Part shown: positions 25,647-35,078 of the stretch, in pieces | Layout of the letters: each line of letters begins with the position of its first letter | How positions within the stretch are numbered: position 1 is the first letter of the stretch | Origin: Alphaproteobacteria bacterium | GTDB lineage: Bacteria > Pseudomonadota > Alphaproteobacteria > Rhodobacterales > Rhodobacteraceae | DNA length: 41,105 bases | Direction: 5' to 3' | NCBI GenBank assembly: GCA_016869835.1 | Contig: VGDH01000009.1 | Span: 1-41,105, forward strand | Made by a program: the position numbers and the translations under genes | The notes under the pieces: generated by a model | What the model saw: the letters and a program-made list of their open reading frames with translations, nothing else | Database searches by the model: none | What the model was told of the DNA's origin: nothing

Positions 25647-26702
25647 ATGGTTCCGCAGGACAAACTCGCCCAGATCACCCAGCGTTTCGAGTATCTCGAG
25701 GCGCGCCTGAATGCAGGCGCTGCCCCGGCCGAGATCGCTCAGATCGCGCGCGAGTATTCCGAGTTGAAACCCGTGGCTGAGGAAATCGCGGCCTATACCC
25801 GCGCGTTGGCCGATCTGGCGGAGGCGGAGGCGATGCTGGCCGACCCCGACATGAAGGCGCTGGCCGAAGAAGAGATCCCCAGCCTAAAGGCGCGCATTCC
25901 GGAAATGGAAGGCCGGCTGCGGCTGGCCTTGTTGCCCAAGGATGCCGCTGATGCGCGGCCGGGCATCCTGGAAATCCGCCCCGGAACCGGGGGCGATGAG
26001 GCCGCCCTTTTCGCCGGAGACCTTGTGCGCATGTATCAGCGCCATGCCGAACGTATGGGCTGGACATGGGAGGTGCTGGAGCATCAGGCCTCAGATCTGG
26101 GCGGGATCAAGGAGTTTATCGCGCTCGTGTCCGGCGAGGGCGTCTATGCCCGGCTGAAGTATGAAAGCGGCGTTCATCGCGTGCAGCGCGTGCCCGAGAC
26201 CGAGGCGCAGGGGCGGGTGCATACATCCGCCGCGACCGTTGCCGTGCTGCCCGAGGCGGAGGAGGTCGATATCGACATCCCCGCATCCGATATCCGCATC
26301 GACACCATGCGGTCCTCGGGCGCGGGCGGGCAGCATGTGAACACCACGGATTCGGCGGTGCGCATCACCCATTTGCCCACCGGCATCGTGGTGACCAGTT
26401 CGGAAAAGTCGCAGCACCGAAACCGGGAGATTGCCATGCAGGTCTTGCGCGCAAGGCTTTATGAGGCCGAACGCGAGCGGCTGCATTCCGAGCGCGCGGC
26501 AGACCGCAAGGCTCAGGTGGGCAGCGGCGACAGGTCCGAACGGATCCGCACCTATAACTTTCCGCAAGGCCGCATGACCGACCATCGCATCAACCTGACG
26601 CTTTATTCGCTGGGGCAGATCATGCAGGGCGATCTGGGCGAAGTGATCGACGCGCTGACCTCGCATGATCAGGCGGCGAAACTGGCCGAGATGGAAGGAT
26701 GA
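25647..26702 (+). CDS. prfA: Peptide chain release factor 1
   Basis: RF1 reads UAA and UAG stop codons on the ribosome and triggers peptide release. The 351 residues match the usual length for related bacteria. The codon-reading tripeptide, P-x-T in RF1, is PET at 183-185 in [14 protein letters not shown]. The peptidyl-hydrolysis GGQ is at 227-229 in [18 protein letters not shown] chose ATG 25647 ([10 protein letters not shown]) because it matches family starts; a TTG at 25611 would add 12 unusual residues. The stop overlaps prmC by four bases (ATGA), pairing the factor with the enzyme that methylates its GGQ glutamine. Confidence 0.96.
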   Translation: MVPQDKLAQITQRFEYLEARLNAGAAPAEIAQIAREYSELKPVAEEIAAYTRALADLAEAEAMLADPDMKALAEEEIPSLKARIPEMEGRLRLALLPKDAADARPGILEIRPGTGGDEAALFAGDLVRMYQRHAERMGWTWEVLEHQASDLGGIKEFIALVSGEGVYARLKYESGVHRVQRVPETEAQGRVHTSAATVAVLPEAEEVDIDIPASDIRIDTMRSSGAGGQHVNTTDSAVRITHLPTGIVVTSSEKSQHRNREIAMQVLRARLYEAERERLHSERAADRKAQVGSGDRSERIRTYNFPQGRMTDHRINLTLYSLGQIMQGDLGEVIDALTSHDQAAKLAEMEG

Positions 26703-27532
26703 CTGCCGCCGAGGCGCTGCGTGCGGCCATTGCCCGGCTGCGGGCAGGAGGCATCGAGGATGCCGCTTTGGATGCGCGCTGGCTTTTGGCCCATGCCTTG
26801 GGGCTTGCCCCGGACCGCCTGACCCTGCATCTGCCCGACGAGATGAGCGCGCCGCAGGCGCGGGCCTTCGACCGGGCTGTTGTCGCCCGGCTCGCCCGCC
26901 AACCGGTGGCGCAGATCATCGGCCAGCGTCAATTCTGGAGGCTGGGCTTTCGCGTGACCCGCGATACGCTCGACCCGCGCCCTGAGACTGAAACACTTGT
27001 GGCCGAGGCGCTAAGGCTGCCGTTTCGCAAGGTCTTGGACCTGGGCACCGGCACCGGCTGCATCCTGTTGTCCTGCCTGCATGATTGCCCAACGGCCGAA
27101 GGCTTGGGCGTTGACATCTCGGCCGCAGCGCTTGAGGTAGCACGCGGCAATGCCCGCGCGCTTGGCCTTGAGGGGCGCGCAGGTTTCCAGCTTTCGGACT
27201 GGTTTTCAACCGTCGCGGGCCACTTTGACCTGATCGTGTCGAACCCGCCCTATATTGCGGCGGACGAGATGGCGGGCCTCGCCCCCGAAGTCCGCGATTG
27301 GGAACCGCAGATTGCGCTGACCCCGGGCGGTGATGGTTTGTCGCCATATCGCATCCTTGGCCGCGATGCCCCGGCCCGGCTGGAACCGGGCGGGCGGCTG
27401 ATCGTCGAAATCGGCCCGACCCAGGGCAGGGCGGTTCAGGCCCTTTTTGCGGCGGCCGGGCTTGAAGATGTTCGCATCCTGCCCGATCTCGATGGCCGCG
27501 ACAGGGTGGTGACCGCAAGGCAGCCCGCCTAG
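26699..27532 (+). CDS. prmC: Release factor glutamine methyltransferase
   Basis: PrmC (HemK) methylates the glutamine of the GGQ motif in release factors, using S-adenosylmethionine. The 277-residue protein has an N-terminal helical domain, RPETETLV (94-101), the SAM-binding loop DLGTGTGCI (114-122) and the catalytic NPPY at 182-185. It is coupled to prfA by a four-base overlap, the most common arrangement for this pair. Confidence 0.95.
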   Translation: MTAAEALRAAIARLRAGGIEDAALDARWLLAHALGLAPDRLTLHLPDEMSAPQARAFDRAVVARLARQPVAQIIGQRQFWRLGFRVTRDTLDPRPETETLVAEALRLPFRKVLDLGTGTGCILLSCLHDCPTAEGLGVDISAAALEVARGNARALGLEGRAGFQLSDWFSTVAGHFDLIVSNPPYIAADEMAGLAPEVRDWEPQIALTPGGDGLSPYRILGRDAPARLEPGGRLIVEIGPTQGRAVQALFAAAGLEDVRILPDLDGRDRVVTARQPA

Positions 27533-27740
27533 TCCCTTTTGCGTCGTAATGGGCGCAATCGGCCTGTTTTCTTGACAAAACGAGAGAATCCGCTTGCCAG
27601 TCGCTGCGCATGTGATAATCCCGAGTTCAGCACATCGCCTGGCCACACTGGTCGCTTTGGTGCTCAACGCCAGCCACCCCGCCATATCGAACGCGCCCTG
27701 ATGGGCGACAGGCGCAGGGTCACCGCCATCAAAGGACAAG

Positions 27741-28586
27741 ATGCGCTCTTCCAAGTCTCGCTCGCGTTCCAAGCAGAACCGCCCGCGCACGCTCGGCAAT
27801 ATCATCAACCGTGTCTTCGACAGCTCTGGCCCCGAAGGCAAGGTGCGCGGCACACCTCAGCAGATCATTGAAAAATATCAGCTTTTGGCGCGTGATGCCC
27901 AGTTGTCGAATGACCGCGTGGCCGCGGAAAACTTCTTGCAGCATGCCGAGCATTACACCCGGCTTCTGGCCGAGGCGATGCGCGAACAGGCAGCTGAGCA
28001 AGAGGCGCGCCAGCAACAGGGTGGCGGGCAGGGTGGCAATGGCCATCACCAGCGGGACCGTCAGGATCGCGGCGATTATCGTGGCGATCAGCCGGTTGAG
28101 GGCGGCTATGGGGCCGAATCCTTTGGGGTTCTGGGCGGCGATGATGAGGCCAATCTGGTCGATCTGCCCGAAGCGCGCCCGCACCATGGCCAGCCGCAAT
28201 CGCACCCGCGCCGCGAGGATCGCAACCGGGACGACCGCCCGCGCGACCAACGCCGCGACGATCGGCGCGAGGATCGCCGTGATGACCGCCCCCGTGAAGA
28301 TCGCCCTCGGGAAGATCGCCCTCGGGAAGATCGCCCGCGGGAAGATCGCCCGCGGGAAGAACGGGTTCGCGCAGACCGTCCGCGCGAGGACCGCCGCCGC
28401 GCGCCGGAAGGTCAGGCTGAACTCCCCGCGTTCATCACTGGCAACCCGGCTCCCGAAGCCTCCGCCGATTCCGCCCCGCCCTCTGCGCCCGAGGCAGCCA
28501 AGCCCGCGCGCACCCCGCGCAGCCGCAAGCCCTTGGCCGCCAAGTCGGCTGATACCGCGCCTGAGGCTCCTGAAGCGGCCGAGTGA
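27741..28586 (+). CDS. DUF4167 domain protein with arginine-rich disordered tail
   Basis: A 281-residue alphaproteobacterial protein. The conserved DUF4167 domain covers about residues 8-85 (RPRTLGNIINRVFDSSGPEGKVRG, a basic N-terminus, and NDRVAAENFLQHAEHYTR). The rest is low complexity: a Gln/Gly-rich stretch, then an Asp/Arg-rich region with five perfect DRPRE units and further variants, and a Pro/Ala-rich tail. Charge pattern and repeats resemble RNA-binding disordered proteins, but this is inference; I know of no firm function. The 208-base upstream gap holds no recognised gene, only a small hairpin (CGCCC-TGAT-GGGCG, 27694-27707). A terminator follows. Confidence 0.88.
   Translation: MRSSKSRSRSKQNRPRTLGNIINRVFDSSGPEGKVRGTPQQIIEKYQLLARDAQLSNDRVAAENFLQHAEHYTRLLAEAMREQAAEQEARQQQGGGQGGNGHHQRDRQDRGDYRGDQPVEGGYGAESFGVLGGDDEANLVDLPEARPHHGQPQSHPRREDRNRDDRPRDQRRDDRREDRRDDRPREDRPREDRPREDRPREDRPREERVRADRPREDRRRAPEGQAELPAFITGNPAPEASADSAPPSAPEAAKPARTPRSRKPLAAKSADTAPEAPEAAE
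28284..28358 (+). repeat. Five 15-bp tandem units encoding DRPRE
   Basis: Five adjacent 15-base units of the form GATCGCCCBCGGGAA, in frame, each encoding Asp-Arg-Pro-Arg-Glu. Units 2-3 are identical to each other, and units 4-5 are identical to each other, differing from 2-3 at one base, which points to recent stepwise duplication. Unit number is likely to vary between strains. Confidence 0.9.
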
Positions 28587-28606
28587 TTGGCGCCTGTAAC
28601 CGGCAC

Positions 28607-28631
28607 GGCCTGCGCACCGCGCGGGCCTTTT
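28607..28631 (+). terminator. Intrinsic terminator after the DUF4167 gene
   Basis: Stem GGCCTGCGC (28607-28615) and GCGCGGGCC (28619-28627) with one G-U pair, ACC loop, then TTTT. It ends four bases before the convergent rsmA stop. Confidence 0.75.
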
Positions 28632-28635
28632 CGTA

Positions 28636-29481
28636 TCACGCTTCCGGTGCCAATTCCCGCGCCAGGGCGCAGAACCCTTCCAAAGACACTTCCTCGGCCC
28701 GTTGCGTCGGCTCGATCCCGGCCGCGCGCAGCCGATCCTCGATATCCGGCGCCCAGGCCTTCAGGCTTGACCGCAGCATCTTGCGGCGCTGGTTGAAGGC
28801 CATGGCCGTCACCCGCTGCAAGATCGCCGCATCGGCCGGATAGCGCGGCTGATCAAGCCGCGTCAGATGCACCACAGCCGAATGGACCTTGGGGGCGGGG
28901 GTGAAGGCCTCGGGCGGCAGATGCAGGACGATCTTGGCATCGCAGCGCCATTGCGCCAACAGCGCCAGCCGCCCGTAATGGTCGCTGCGCGGCTTGGCCA
29001 CGATCCGTTCGGCCACTTCCTTTTGAAACATCAGCGTCAAGGACTGCCAGACCGGCGGCCAGATCTTGGGCGTCAGCCAGCGGATCAAAAGCTCGGTCCC
29101 CACATTATAGGGCAGGTTGGCCACGATCTTGATCGGCGGAGTCAGATGGGCAAGCGGATCAATCTCCATCGCATCGCCATTCACCACCTCAAGCCGCCCC
29201 GGATAGCGCGCGGCGATTTCGGCGAGTGCCGCCATGCAGCGTGGATCCTTTTCCACCGCCAGCACGCGGCGCGCACCTTCAACCAAAAGCCCGCGCGTCA
29301 GTCCACCCGGTCCGGGCCCCACCTCAAGCACGTCGCAGGCCGACAGGTCGCCCGCCAAGCGGGCAATCTTGGCGGTCAGGTTCAGATCCAGTAGAAAGTT
29401 CTGCCCCAACTGCTTTTTCGCCACCAGATCATGCGCGGCAATCACCTCGCGCAGGGGCGGCAGTCCGTCAATCGTCGCCAT
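28636..29481 (-). CDS. rsmA: 16S rRNA dimethyladenosine transferase
   Basis: RsmA (KsgA) dimethylates two adjacent adenines in the 3' terminal hairpin loop of 16S rRNA late in small-subunit assembly. The 281-residue protein has LGQNFLLD (25-32), the SAM motif [14 protein letters not shown] (53-66) and the catalytic NLPYNVGT (122-129). I chose ATG 29481 ([10 protein letters not shown]) with AAAGG upstream; an earlier ATG at 29517 would add 12 residues. It lies downstream of pdxA by 63 bases, a widely conserved neighbourhood (lptD-surA-pdxA-rsmA). Confidence 0.95.
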   Translation of the reverse strand: MATIDGLPPLREVIAAHDLVAKKQLGQNFLLDLNLTAKIARLAGDLSACDVLEVGPGPGGLTRGLLVEGARRVLAVEKDPRCMAALAEIAARYPGRLEVVNGDAMEIDPLAHLTPPIKIVANLPYNVGTELLIRWLTPKIWPPVWQSLTLMFQKEVAERIVAKPRSDHYGRLALLAQWRCDAKIVLHLPPEAFTPAPKVHSAVVHLTRLDQPRYPADAAILQRVTAMAFNQRRKMLRSSLKAWAPDIEDRLRAAGIEPTQRAEEVSLEGFCALARELAPEA

Positions 29482-29544
29482 GGTTGGCCTTTCGCGCGCG
29501 ACATTTCGTCGAAACATCGTGTGGGTTGAGTTTTCGGCGAACTT

Positions 29545-30519
29545 TCATAGGCGCGCGCCCCGGACCTGCGCCATATCCCGCGCCATCTGCAGCGCGGCGA
29601 TCAGGCTGTCAGGACGGGCGATCCCCTTGCCGGCAATATCCAGCGCCGTGCCGTGGTCGGGCGAGGTCCGGATGAAGGGCAGGCCCAGCGTGACATTGAC
29701 GCCACCGTCGAAATCCAGCGTCTTGATCGGGATCAGCGCCTGGTCGTGATACATGCAGACCGCCGCATCATAGCTGGCACGGGCACGGGCGTGAAACATC
29801 GTATCCGCCGACAGTGGTCCCATCAGATCCATGCCTTCGGCGCGCAAGCGCGCCAGCACGGGGGCGATGATCTCGATCTCCTCGCGCCCCATGGCACCGC
29901 CTTCTCCCGCATGTGGGTTCAGCCCGGCGACGGCAATCCTGGGGCGGGCGAGCCCGAAATCGGCGATCAGTCCGGCGTGAGTCAGGCGCAGGGTCTCGGT
30001 CAGACGGGAAGCGGTCAGCGCGGCGGACACTTCGGCAATCGGGACATGAATCGTCACCGGCACCACCCGCAACAGCGGGCTTGCCAGCATCATCACCACC
30101 TGCTCCACCCCGGCCAGATGCGCCAGAAACTCGGTATGGCCGGGAAAGCCAAAGCCCGCCCCGTCTTTGAGGGCCTTCTTGTGCAAGGGCGCGGTGCAGA
30201 CCGCCCCGGCGGCACCTGACTGCGCCAGAGACACCGCGCGCTCGATCACCTCGATGATGCCGCGGGCGTTTTCGGGAACCAGAACCCCGGGCGGGTTATC
30301 GGCGGCAAAGCGATGCTCCAGCACCGGCAGAACCCCCGGCGGCACCGCATGGGCCTGTTCGGGCGCCCCGATCAGTTGCATAGCGCTGCCCTTGGGCAGA
30401 TGGCGCGGGTCGCCGATCCAGAACATCGGCAGATCGGGCAGGGCGGCGCGGGCAGCCACCGCCAGTTCCGGCCCGATACCGCCGGGCTCACCACAGGTCA
30501 GGGCAATGGGCGCCGTCAT
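29545..30519 (-). CDS. pdxA: 4-hydroxythreonine-4-phosphate dehydrogenase
   Basis: PdxA oxidises 4-phosphohydroxy-L-threonine in the DXP-dependent pyridoxal phosphate pathway. The 324-residue protein carries the expected motifs GEPGGIGPE (10-18), the substrate/metal residues in GHTE, GLNPHAGEGG and MYHDQALIPIK, and the end motif FIRTSPDHGTALDIAGKG. Its ATG overlaps the surA stop by four bases, so translation is probably coupled. It is one of the best-matched genes in the window. Confidence 0.96.
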   Translation of the reverse strand: MTAPIALTCGEPGGIGPELAVAARAALPDLPMFWIGDPRHLPKGSAMQLIGAPEQAHAVPPGVLPVLEHRFAADNPPGVLVPENARGIIEVIERAVSLAQSGAAGAVCTAPLHKKALKDGAGFGFPGHTEFLAHLAGVEQVVMMLASPLLRVVPVTIHVPIAEVSAALTASRLTETLRLTHAGLIADFGLARPRIAVAGLNPHAGEGGAMGREEIEIIAPVLARLRAEGMDLMGPLSADTMFHARARASYDAAVCMYHDQALIPIKTLDFDGGVNVTLGLPFIRTSPDHGTALDIAGKGIARPDSLIAALQMARDMAQVRGARL

Positions 30520-31793
30520 TTCTCGGTGATGATGGCTTCCGAGCGCAGCTCTTCCAGATAGACATCGGCCAAGGCCGACAACCGCTGGTTCAAGAGCTGT
30601 TCGCGCACCACCTCGCGGTCGGGCTCCAGATCGGGGGCAGGCCCGCGCGAGCAGAGCATCACGAGAACCCGCCAGCCCGCACGGCTGATCCGGGTTGAGG
30701 TTTCGCCTGCATCAAGCGTTGCCAGAACCGCGCCGATGTCGCCGCCCACCGCCGATTGCGGCTGGCTTTCGCGGATCAGCCGATCGGCGGGCAGCCCTTT
30801 GGCCACGGTATAGAGATCGTCGCAGGTATCCGCCTTGGCGCGGGCGGCGGCGAGTTCGGCCTCGGAATTGGGGCCTTCGGGCACCAGGAACTGGGCGTAA
30901 TCCACCGAAGTGCCGTCGGTCTTGCCCAAGGGATCCTCGCCGCGTTCCACCAGCCAATAGACAACCACGCGATCTTCCAGAAGGACCGGCCGCGACATGC
31001 CCCCCGGCGCCAGCCGCGCCAAGGCCTGACGGGCCGGCTCTGGCAAGTCTGTCAGCCGCTGCCAGCCGATGCGCCCGCCCGAACCGGCCGTGTCGCCGGC
31101 CGAGTTGGCCCGTGCCGCAGCGGCGAAATCCGCCTCGGTCTCAATCTGGGCCTGCAGGCGCCGCGCCAAGGCCTGGGCACCCGACAGATCGCCATTCACC
31201 CCCGGCAACACCAGTTCCAAAAGCTGCAACCGGCTGGCCCCGGTCGGCTGGAAATTCGCAATGGCGCGGTCAATCTCGGCCTCGGTAATGGTGACGCCAG
31301 CGCCGTATTTTGCCCGCACCACCTCGCGCCAGATCATGCCCGCTTCGACGAAATCGCGGAAGGTCTCGGCGGCAAGGCCCATCTCGCCGGTCAGTTTCAA
31401 GAACTCTTCGGTGCTGAGATTGGCGCGTCCGGCAAATTCCTCCATCCCCGCCATGACCTGATCAGGGCCAATCCTCAAACCCGCGTCTTCGGCCGCAAAA
31501 AGCCGCAGACGGTCTTCGATCAGGCTGGTGCGGGCCAGTTCGGGCAGATCGCCCTGCTGTTGCAGGATCTGCAGGAACAGGATGCGCTGGTCGAGCTCAT
31601 ACTGGGTGATGACCCGGTCGTTAATGGCCATCACCGGCTTGAACGGGTTGGCCATGGCAGGCGGCACGGCGGTGCCAAGCGCCAGCATCATCGCGAGGCC
31701 AAACCCCAGAAGCCGCAGCCGCGCACCGGGCTGCAAAATCCCCTTGTCGGTTGTTGCCGTCATTTGCCTTGCCATTGCTTCTTTCGCCTGCAT
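30516..31793 (-). CDS. surA: SurA-type periplasmic peptidyl-prolyl isomerase/chaperone
   Basis: A periplasmic chaperone that helps outer-membrane beta-barrel proteins such as LptD to fold. An N-terminal hydrophobic signal (about residues 26-48, ending PPAMANP) is followed by the SurA N domain (VMAINDRVITQYELDQRI) and one parvulin-like segment (about 175-280, ADFAAAARANSAGDTAGSGGRIGW). At 425 residues it is near normal, though the parvulin part is diverged. Three in-frame ATGs (31793, 31775, 31763) are possible starts; 31763 has AAGG at good spacing and would leave a conventional signal peptide, so the true start may be up to 10 codons later. It lies between lptD and pdxA. Confidence 0.87.
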   Translation of the reverse strand: MQAKEAMARQMTATTDKGILQPGARLRLLGFGLAMMLALGTAVPPAMANPFKPVMAINDRVITQYELDQRILFLQILQQQGDLPELARTSLIEDRLRLFAAEDAGLRIGPDQVMAGMEEFAGRANLSTEEFLKLTGEMGLAAETFRDFVEAGMIWREVVRAKYGAGVTITEAEIDRAIANFQPTGASRLQLLELVLPGVNGDLSGAQALARRLQAQIETEADFAAAARANSAGDTAGSGGRIGWQRLTDLPEPARQALARLAPGGMSRPVLLEDRVVVYWLVERGEDPLGKTDGTSVDYAQFLVPEGPNSEAELAAARAKADTCDDLYTVAKGLPADRLIRESQPQSAVGGDIGAVLATLDAGETSTRISRAGWRVLVMLCSRGPAPDLEPDREVVREQLLNQRLSALADVYLEELRSEAIITEK

Positions 31794-31819
31794 TGCCTGT
31801 CACCCTTGACCCGCATCCC

Positions 31820-33970
31820 TTAGCCTCGACACTGCCGCGCCGGACCCGGCGCCATGGACCCGCCAAAGCCCAAAAGCTGAAGCGAGACCGAAAGATCGGT
31901 GGTCGGCCTTACACTAGTCGAGGATGTGAACCGACGCGAGAGAGAAACATCGACCGACAGGCATTCGTTGCGAAACACCAGTCCCAGCCCCGCGTTCGAG
32001 GCGCGGCGCGCCTCAAGGTCATAGCGGTTGGAAAGCTGCGCCTGCCATCCGCCTTGACCAAGTGCAACGCGCCCGTCGAACACGACTTCGCGGGTGTCGA
32101 TCAGACGCCCTTCGGCCGGATCGGCCTTGTGATACAAAAGCCCAGCCTCAAGCCCATAGCGCGGCCGGTCATGGGCCAGAAGCATTTCCGCCTTGGTCAG
32201 GCCAAAGCCATCATCAAGAAGAAGCCTGCTGGTCAGTTGCGTGCCGTTTGCATGGGTCAATTGCCAGGCCGCAAGCCAGTTGGAATTGCGCCCGTCCAAC
32301 CCCGAACCGGCGGTGAACTGGGTCAGGTCCCTTGCGCGGATCACCCGGCCAACAGTTGCCCCCAAGGTCCAGCCTGACGGATCGCGCCGCAGGTAATTCA
32401 TCCCCAGATTGGCCCGCACCCCCCGTTCAACCGCATCGGCACCGGGAAAACGGTTCAGGGCAAAAAGGTTGCCCTGATCGAATTCGACCAGAACCGAATC
32501 CTCGTTGGCCAGACGCGCGGTGCGGTTGGGCGCGGCCACCACCTGAATGACGGGCTCCAGCAGATGGTTGACCCCGCCCTTGCCCGCCTTGACCAAAGGC
32601 CAGCGCAGCTCGGCGGCAAAGGCACCATGGCTTCGGCTGTGGGTGCCGCCATAGGCCGAGGCGACATCGCCGATCTGGTAAAGGTCGGTCGTCACCTCGC
32701 CCAGAACACCAAAGATCAGCCCATTGCCCATGATCCAGTCGCGCCGCCAGTCGGCCTTGATCCGGGCCCGCGCGACGTCGCGGCCATCGCTCAGCCCATC
32801 GTTATCGCCGTCGGTTGCAACCGTGGAAGAGCGCCGATGCCCGTGGGCCTGAAATTGCAACCCGCCCTGACCGCCAAGCGGCCCAAGGCTGAAACGGCGC
32901 TGCCAGGTCAGATCGCCCAGCGATGCGGCCAGCGTGCCCGACGGCTCTCCCACGCGCAGGGTCTGGATGGCAATCAACCGGCCCGCGATATGTTCGTTGC
33001 GCCGGGTGCGGGTGACGGCAAGGACGCTGTTCAGCCGGTCGGCATCGGACAGGCCGTAATCCAGAAGCACAGCCCGGTCAGACACGGTTTGCGCGTCAAA
33101 GGTCAGCTCAAACCCCCGCGGCAGATCGAACCGGCCCTCGGCCCGTGCCTGCGCCCGCGTTTTCCCGGCCTGCAAACGGTCATTGGCCAGAAACCCGCTC
33201 AGCGCGATTTCCCCGGTGCGAAACGCCTGTCGATAGCGCAGTTCCAGCGCCTGCACGTCCTTGGTGGCCAGAAACGGTGTCACCGTCAGGTCGCGGCTGG
33301 GGCCAAGGGTAATGAAATAGGGCCAGCGCAGACCGGTGCCCAAGGTGGACGACGATTTCAGGGCCGGCATCAGGAAGCCGGTGCTGCGCGTCAGCGTGGG
33401 GTCGGGCATCCGCAAGCGCGGGATGTAGAACACCGGAACCCCGCCCAGACGCAGCGAGGCATTGTCGAAATAGATCTGCCGCTCTGCCTGATCATGCACC
33501 ACCCGCCGGGCCCGGATTTCCCAAAGCGGGGTCGGGTTTTCGGCGCAGACCCGGCAGGACGAGGCGACGACCCGCGTCATCGCCGTATAGCGCCCGCCCA
33601 GGCGCAAGACCTCGGCGGCGGCCAGTTGCAACTGGTCATTCATGACCACCCGCGCCGACCGCAGGATGCCTTCGGTCATGTCGGCCTTCAATTCGGCCTG
33701 GCTGGCCAGGACTTTGACCCCGCTGCCATCGGAAAGCGTGATCGGGCCGTCGATGGTCAGGCTGTCGGCGACCCGATCAAAGCTGAGCCGTGCAGCGGTC
33801 AGGCGTCGGCCTTGATAGAAGACCTCAACCGCGCCCTCGGCCACCAAAATCCGGTCGCTTTCGATGCGCAAGGCATTGGCGACCAGTGTCGCCTGCTCTT
33901 GCGCCTGCAGGGGAAGGGCAAGGCTTCCCCCCCAAAGGACAAGCGTCAGGATCAGAAGAAGGCGGCGCAT
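31820..33970 (-). CDS. lptD: LPS-assembly outer-membrane protein LptD
   Basis: LptD is the outer-membrane barrel that, with LptE, inserts lipopolysaccharide into the outer leaflet. A signal peptide covers about residues 1-24 (LLLILTLVLWGGSLALPLQA). An OstA/jellyroll domain follows (VANALRIESDRILVAEGAVEV), then the barrel beginning near IPRLRMPDPTLTRSTGFLMP. The 716-residue length is normal for alphaproteobacteria. ASSCRVCAENP shows a CxxC pair at the domain boundary. I chose ATG 33970 because GGAGG lies nine bases upstream; ATG 33979 would sit directly on that site. The start is two bases before the end of lptG coding, and surA follows. Confidence 0.94.
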   Translation of the reverse strand: MRRLLLILTLVLWGGSLALPLQAQEQATLVANALRIESDRILVAEGAVEVFYQGRRLTAARLSFDRVADSLTIDGPITLSDGSGVKVLASQAELKADMTEGILRSARVVMNDQLQLAAAEVLRLGGRYTAMTRVVASSCRVCAENPTPLWEIRARRVVHDQAERQIYFDNASLRLGGVPVFYIPRLRMPDPTLTRSTGFLMPALKSSSTLGTGLRWPYFITLGPSRDLTVTPFLATKDVQALELRYRQAFRTGEIALSGFLANDRLQAGKTRAQARAEGRFDLPRGFELTFDAQTVSDRAVLLDYGLSDADRLNSVLAVTRTRRNEHIAGRLIAIQTLRVGEPSGTLAASLGDLTWQRRFSLGPLGGQGGLQFQAHGHRRSSTVATDGDNDGLSDGRDVARARIKADWRRDWIMGNGLIFGVLGEVTTDLYQIGDVASAYGGTHSRSHGAFAAELRWPLVKAGKGGVNHLLEPVIQVVAAPNRTARLANEDSVLVEFDQGNLFALNRFPGADAVERGVRANLGMNYLRRDPSGWTLGATVGRVIRARDLTQFTAGSGLDGRNSNWLAAWQLTHANGTQLTSRLLLDDGFGLTKAEMLLAHDRPRYGLEAGLLYHKADPAEGRLIDTREVVFDGRVALGQGGWQAQLSNRYDLEARRASNAGLGLVFRNECLSVDVSLSRRFTSSTSVRPTTDLSVSLQLLGFGGSMAPGPARQCRG

Positions 33971-33971
33971 G

Positions 33972-35078
33972 TCAGCCATCCTCCAGATGCAACAGAAGGC
34001 TAAGCGCGAGCAGCGCCGCCGCCACAGGCGGGCTCCAGGCGGCGATCAGGATGGGGATCTGGCCGTTTTCGCCAAGGACCTCGGCAAAGCTGCGCAGGAA
34101 AAAGATCACGAAGCCGCCGATCAGGGCGAAAAGCACCATCTGCCCGGTCTGGCCAAACCGCGCGTGGCGCATGGTAAAGCCCGCCGCCAGCAGCACCATG
34201 GCCGCCATTAGAAGCGGCAGCGCCAGTTCCATCTGATAGCTCAGCCGATAGGCCTTGGCCGAGAACCCCGCGCGTTCCAGCGCCTGCGCCTGCGCCGTCA
34301 GGTCCCAAAACGCCACCGCCACCGGCGAGCCCAGCTTTTCCACCAGCTGTTCAGGAGTCAGATCCGTCGTAACCGTAAGCGGGCCAGACGGGGTCATGGC
34401 GGCAGCTTCGGGGTTTCCCGCCGTCAGATCCCATTGCTTGGCCCCATCCAGCAACCATTGACCCGGCTCCAGCCGCGCCCCTTCGGCCTCGATCCGGCCC
34501 AGGATGCGGCCTTCGGGCGAAAAGAGGTGAAAGCTTACCCCGCCAAGCTCGGTCCCCTCGGGCGAGATGCGCGCGGCATGGATCACTGTCTGACCCGTGG
34601 CATCGCCCTGGCGCAGCCAAAGCCCCTCGGCCGAAAGCGACAGCACGGCAGCAGTCCCGCGTTCGGCGGCCACGCGGGCCGCAGCGCGCTGGTCATATTC
34701 CTTTGACATCGCCGCAACCAGCGGGTTCAGCACCATGACGGCGAAAAGCCCGATGGCCAGCGCCGTCACCACCGGCGAGACCAGAAACCGCAGCCCTGAC
34801 CGCCCCGCTGCCCGCACCACCACCAGCTCGGACGATTTTGCAAGCCCCAGAAACAGCGCGATCCCGGCCAGGACCATGATCAGTGGCAAGATCAGATAAA
34901 GGTTCTGCGGCACATTCAGCACGGCAAGCACCAGCGCCTCGCCAAGGCCAATGCCGGACTGGCCAAACTTGCGGATCTGCTCGATCAGGTCGATCAGGGT
35001 CAGCACGCCGAAAAACACGCCGAACACCCGCAGGAAACTGCCCAGAAACCGCCGCGCGATGTAAAGATCGAGCGTCAT
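33972..35078 (-). CDS. lptG: LPS export ABC transporter permease LptG
   Basis: LptG pairs with LptF in the inner-membrane complex LptB2FG, which extracts lipopolysaccharide. The 368-residue protein shows the expected plan: three N-terminal helices, a periplasmic jellyroll domain (about 140-265) and three C-terminal helices. MTLDLYIARRFLGSFLRVFG and SSELVVVRAAGRS are typical. Start ATG 35078 overlaps the lptF stop (ATGA), which supports it over in-frame codons upstream. The stop overlaps the lptD start region. Confidence 0.94.
   Translation of the reverse strand: MTLDLYIARRFLGSFLRVFGVFFGVLTLIDLIEQIRKFGQSGIGLGEALVLAVLNVPQNLYLILPLIMVLAGIALFLGLAKSSELVVVRAAGRSGLRFLVSPVVTALAIGLFAVMVLNPLVAAMSKEYDQRAAARVAAERGTAAVLSLSAEGLWLRQGDATGQTVIHAARISPEGTELGGVSFHLFSPEGRILGRIEAEGARLEPGQWLLDGAKQWDLTAGNPEAAAMTPSGPLTVTTDLTPEQLVEKLGSPVAVAFWDLTAQAQALERAGFSAKAYRLSYQMELALPLLMAAMVLLAAGFTMRHARFGQTGQMVLFALIGGFVIFFLRSFAEVLGENGQIPILIAAWSPPVAAALLALSLLLHLEDG

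Noticed and set aside
27572-27619. Promoter built on TTGACA (27572) and GATAAT (27614) before the DUF4167 gene
   Set aside because: The elements are 36 bases apart, and TTGCCA at 27594 is only 14 bases from GATAAT, so no pair has acceptable spacing.
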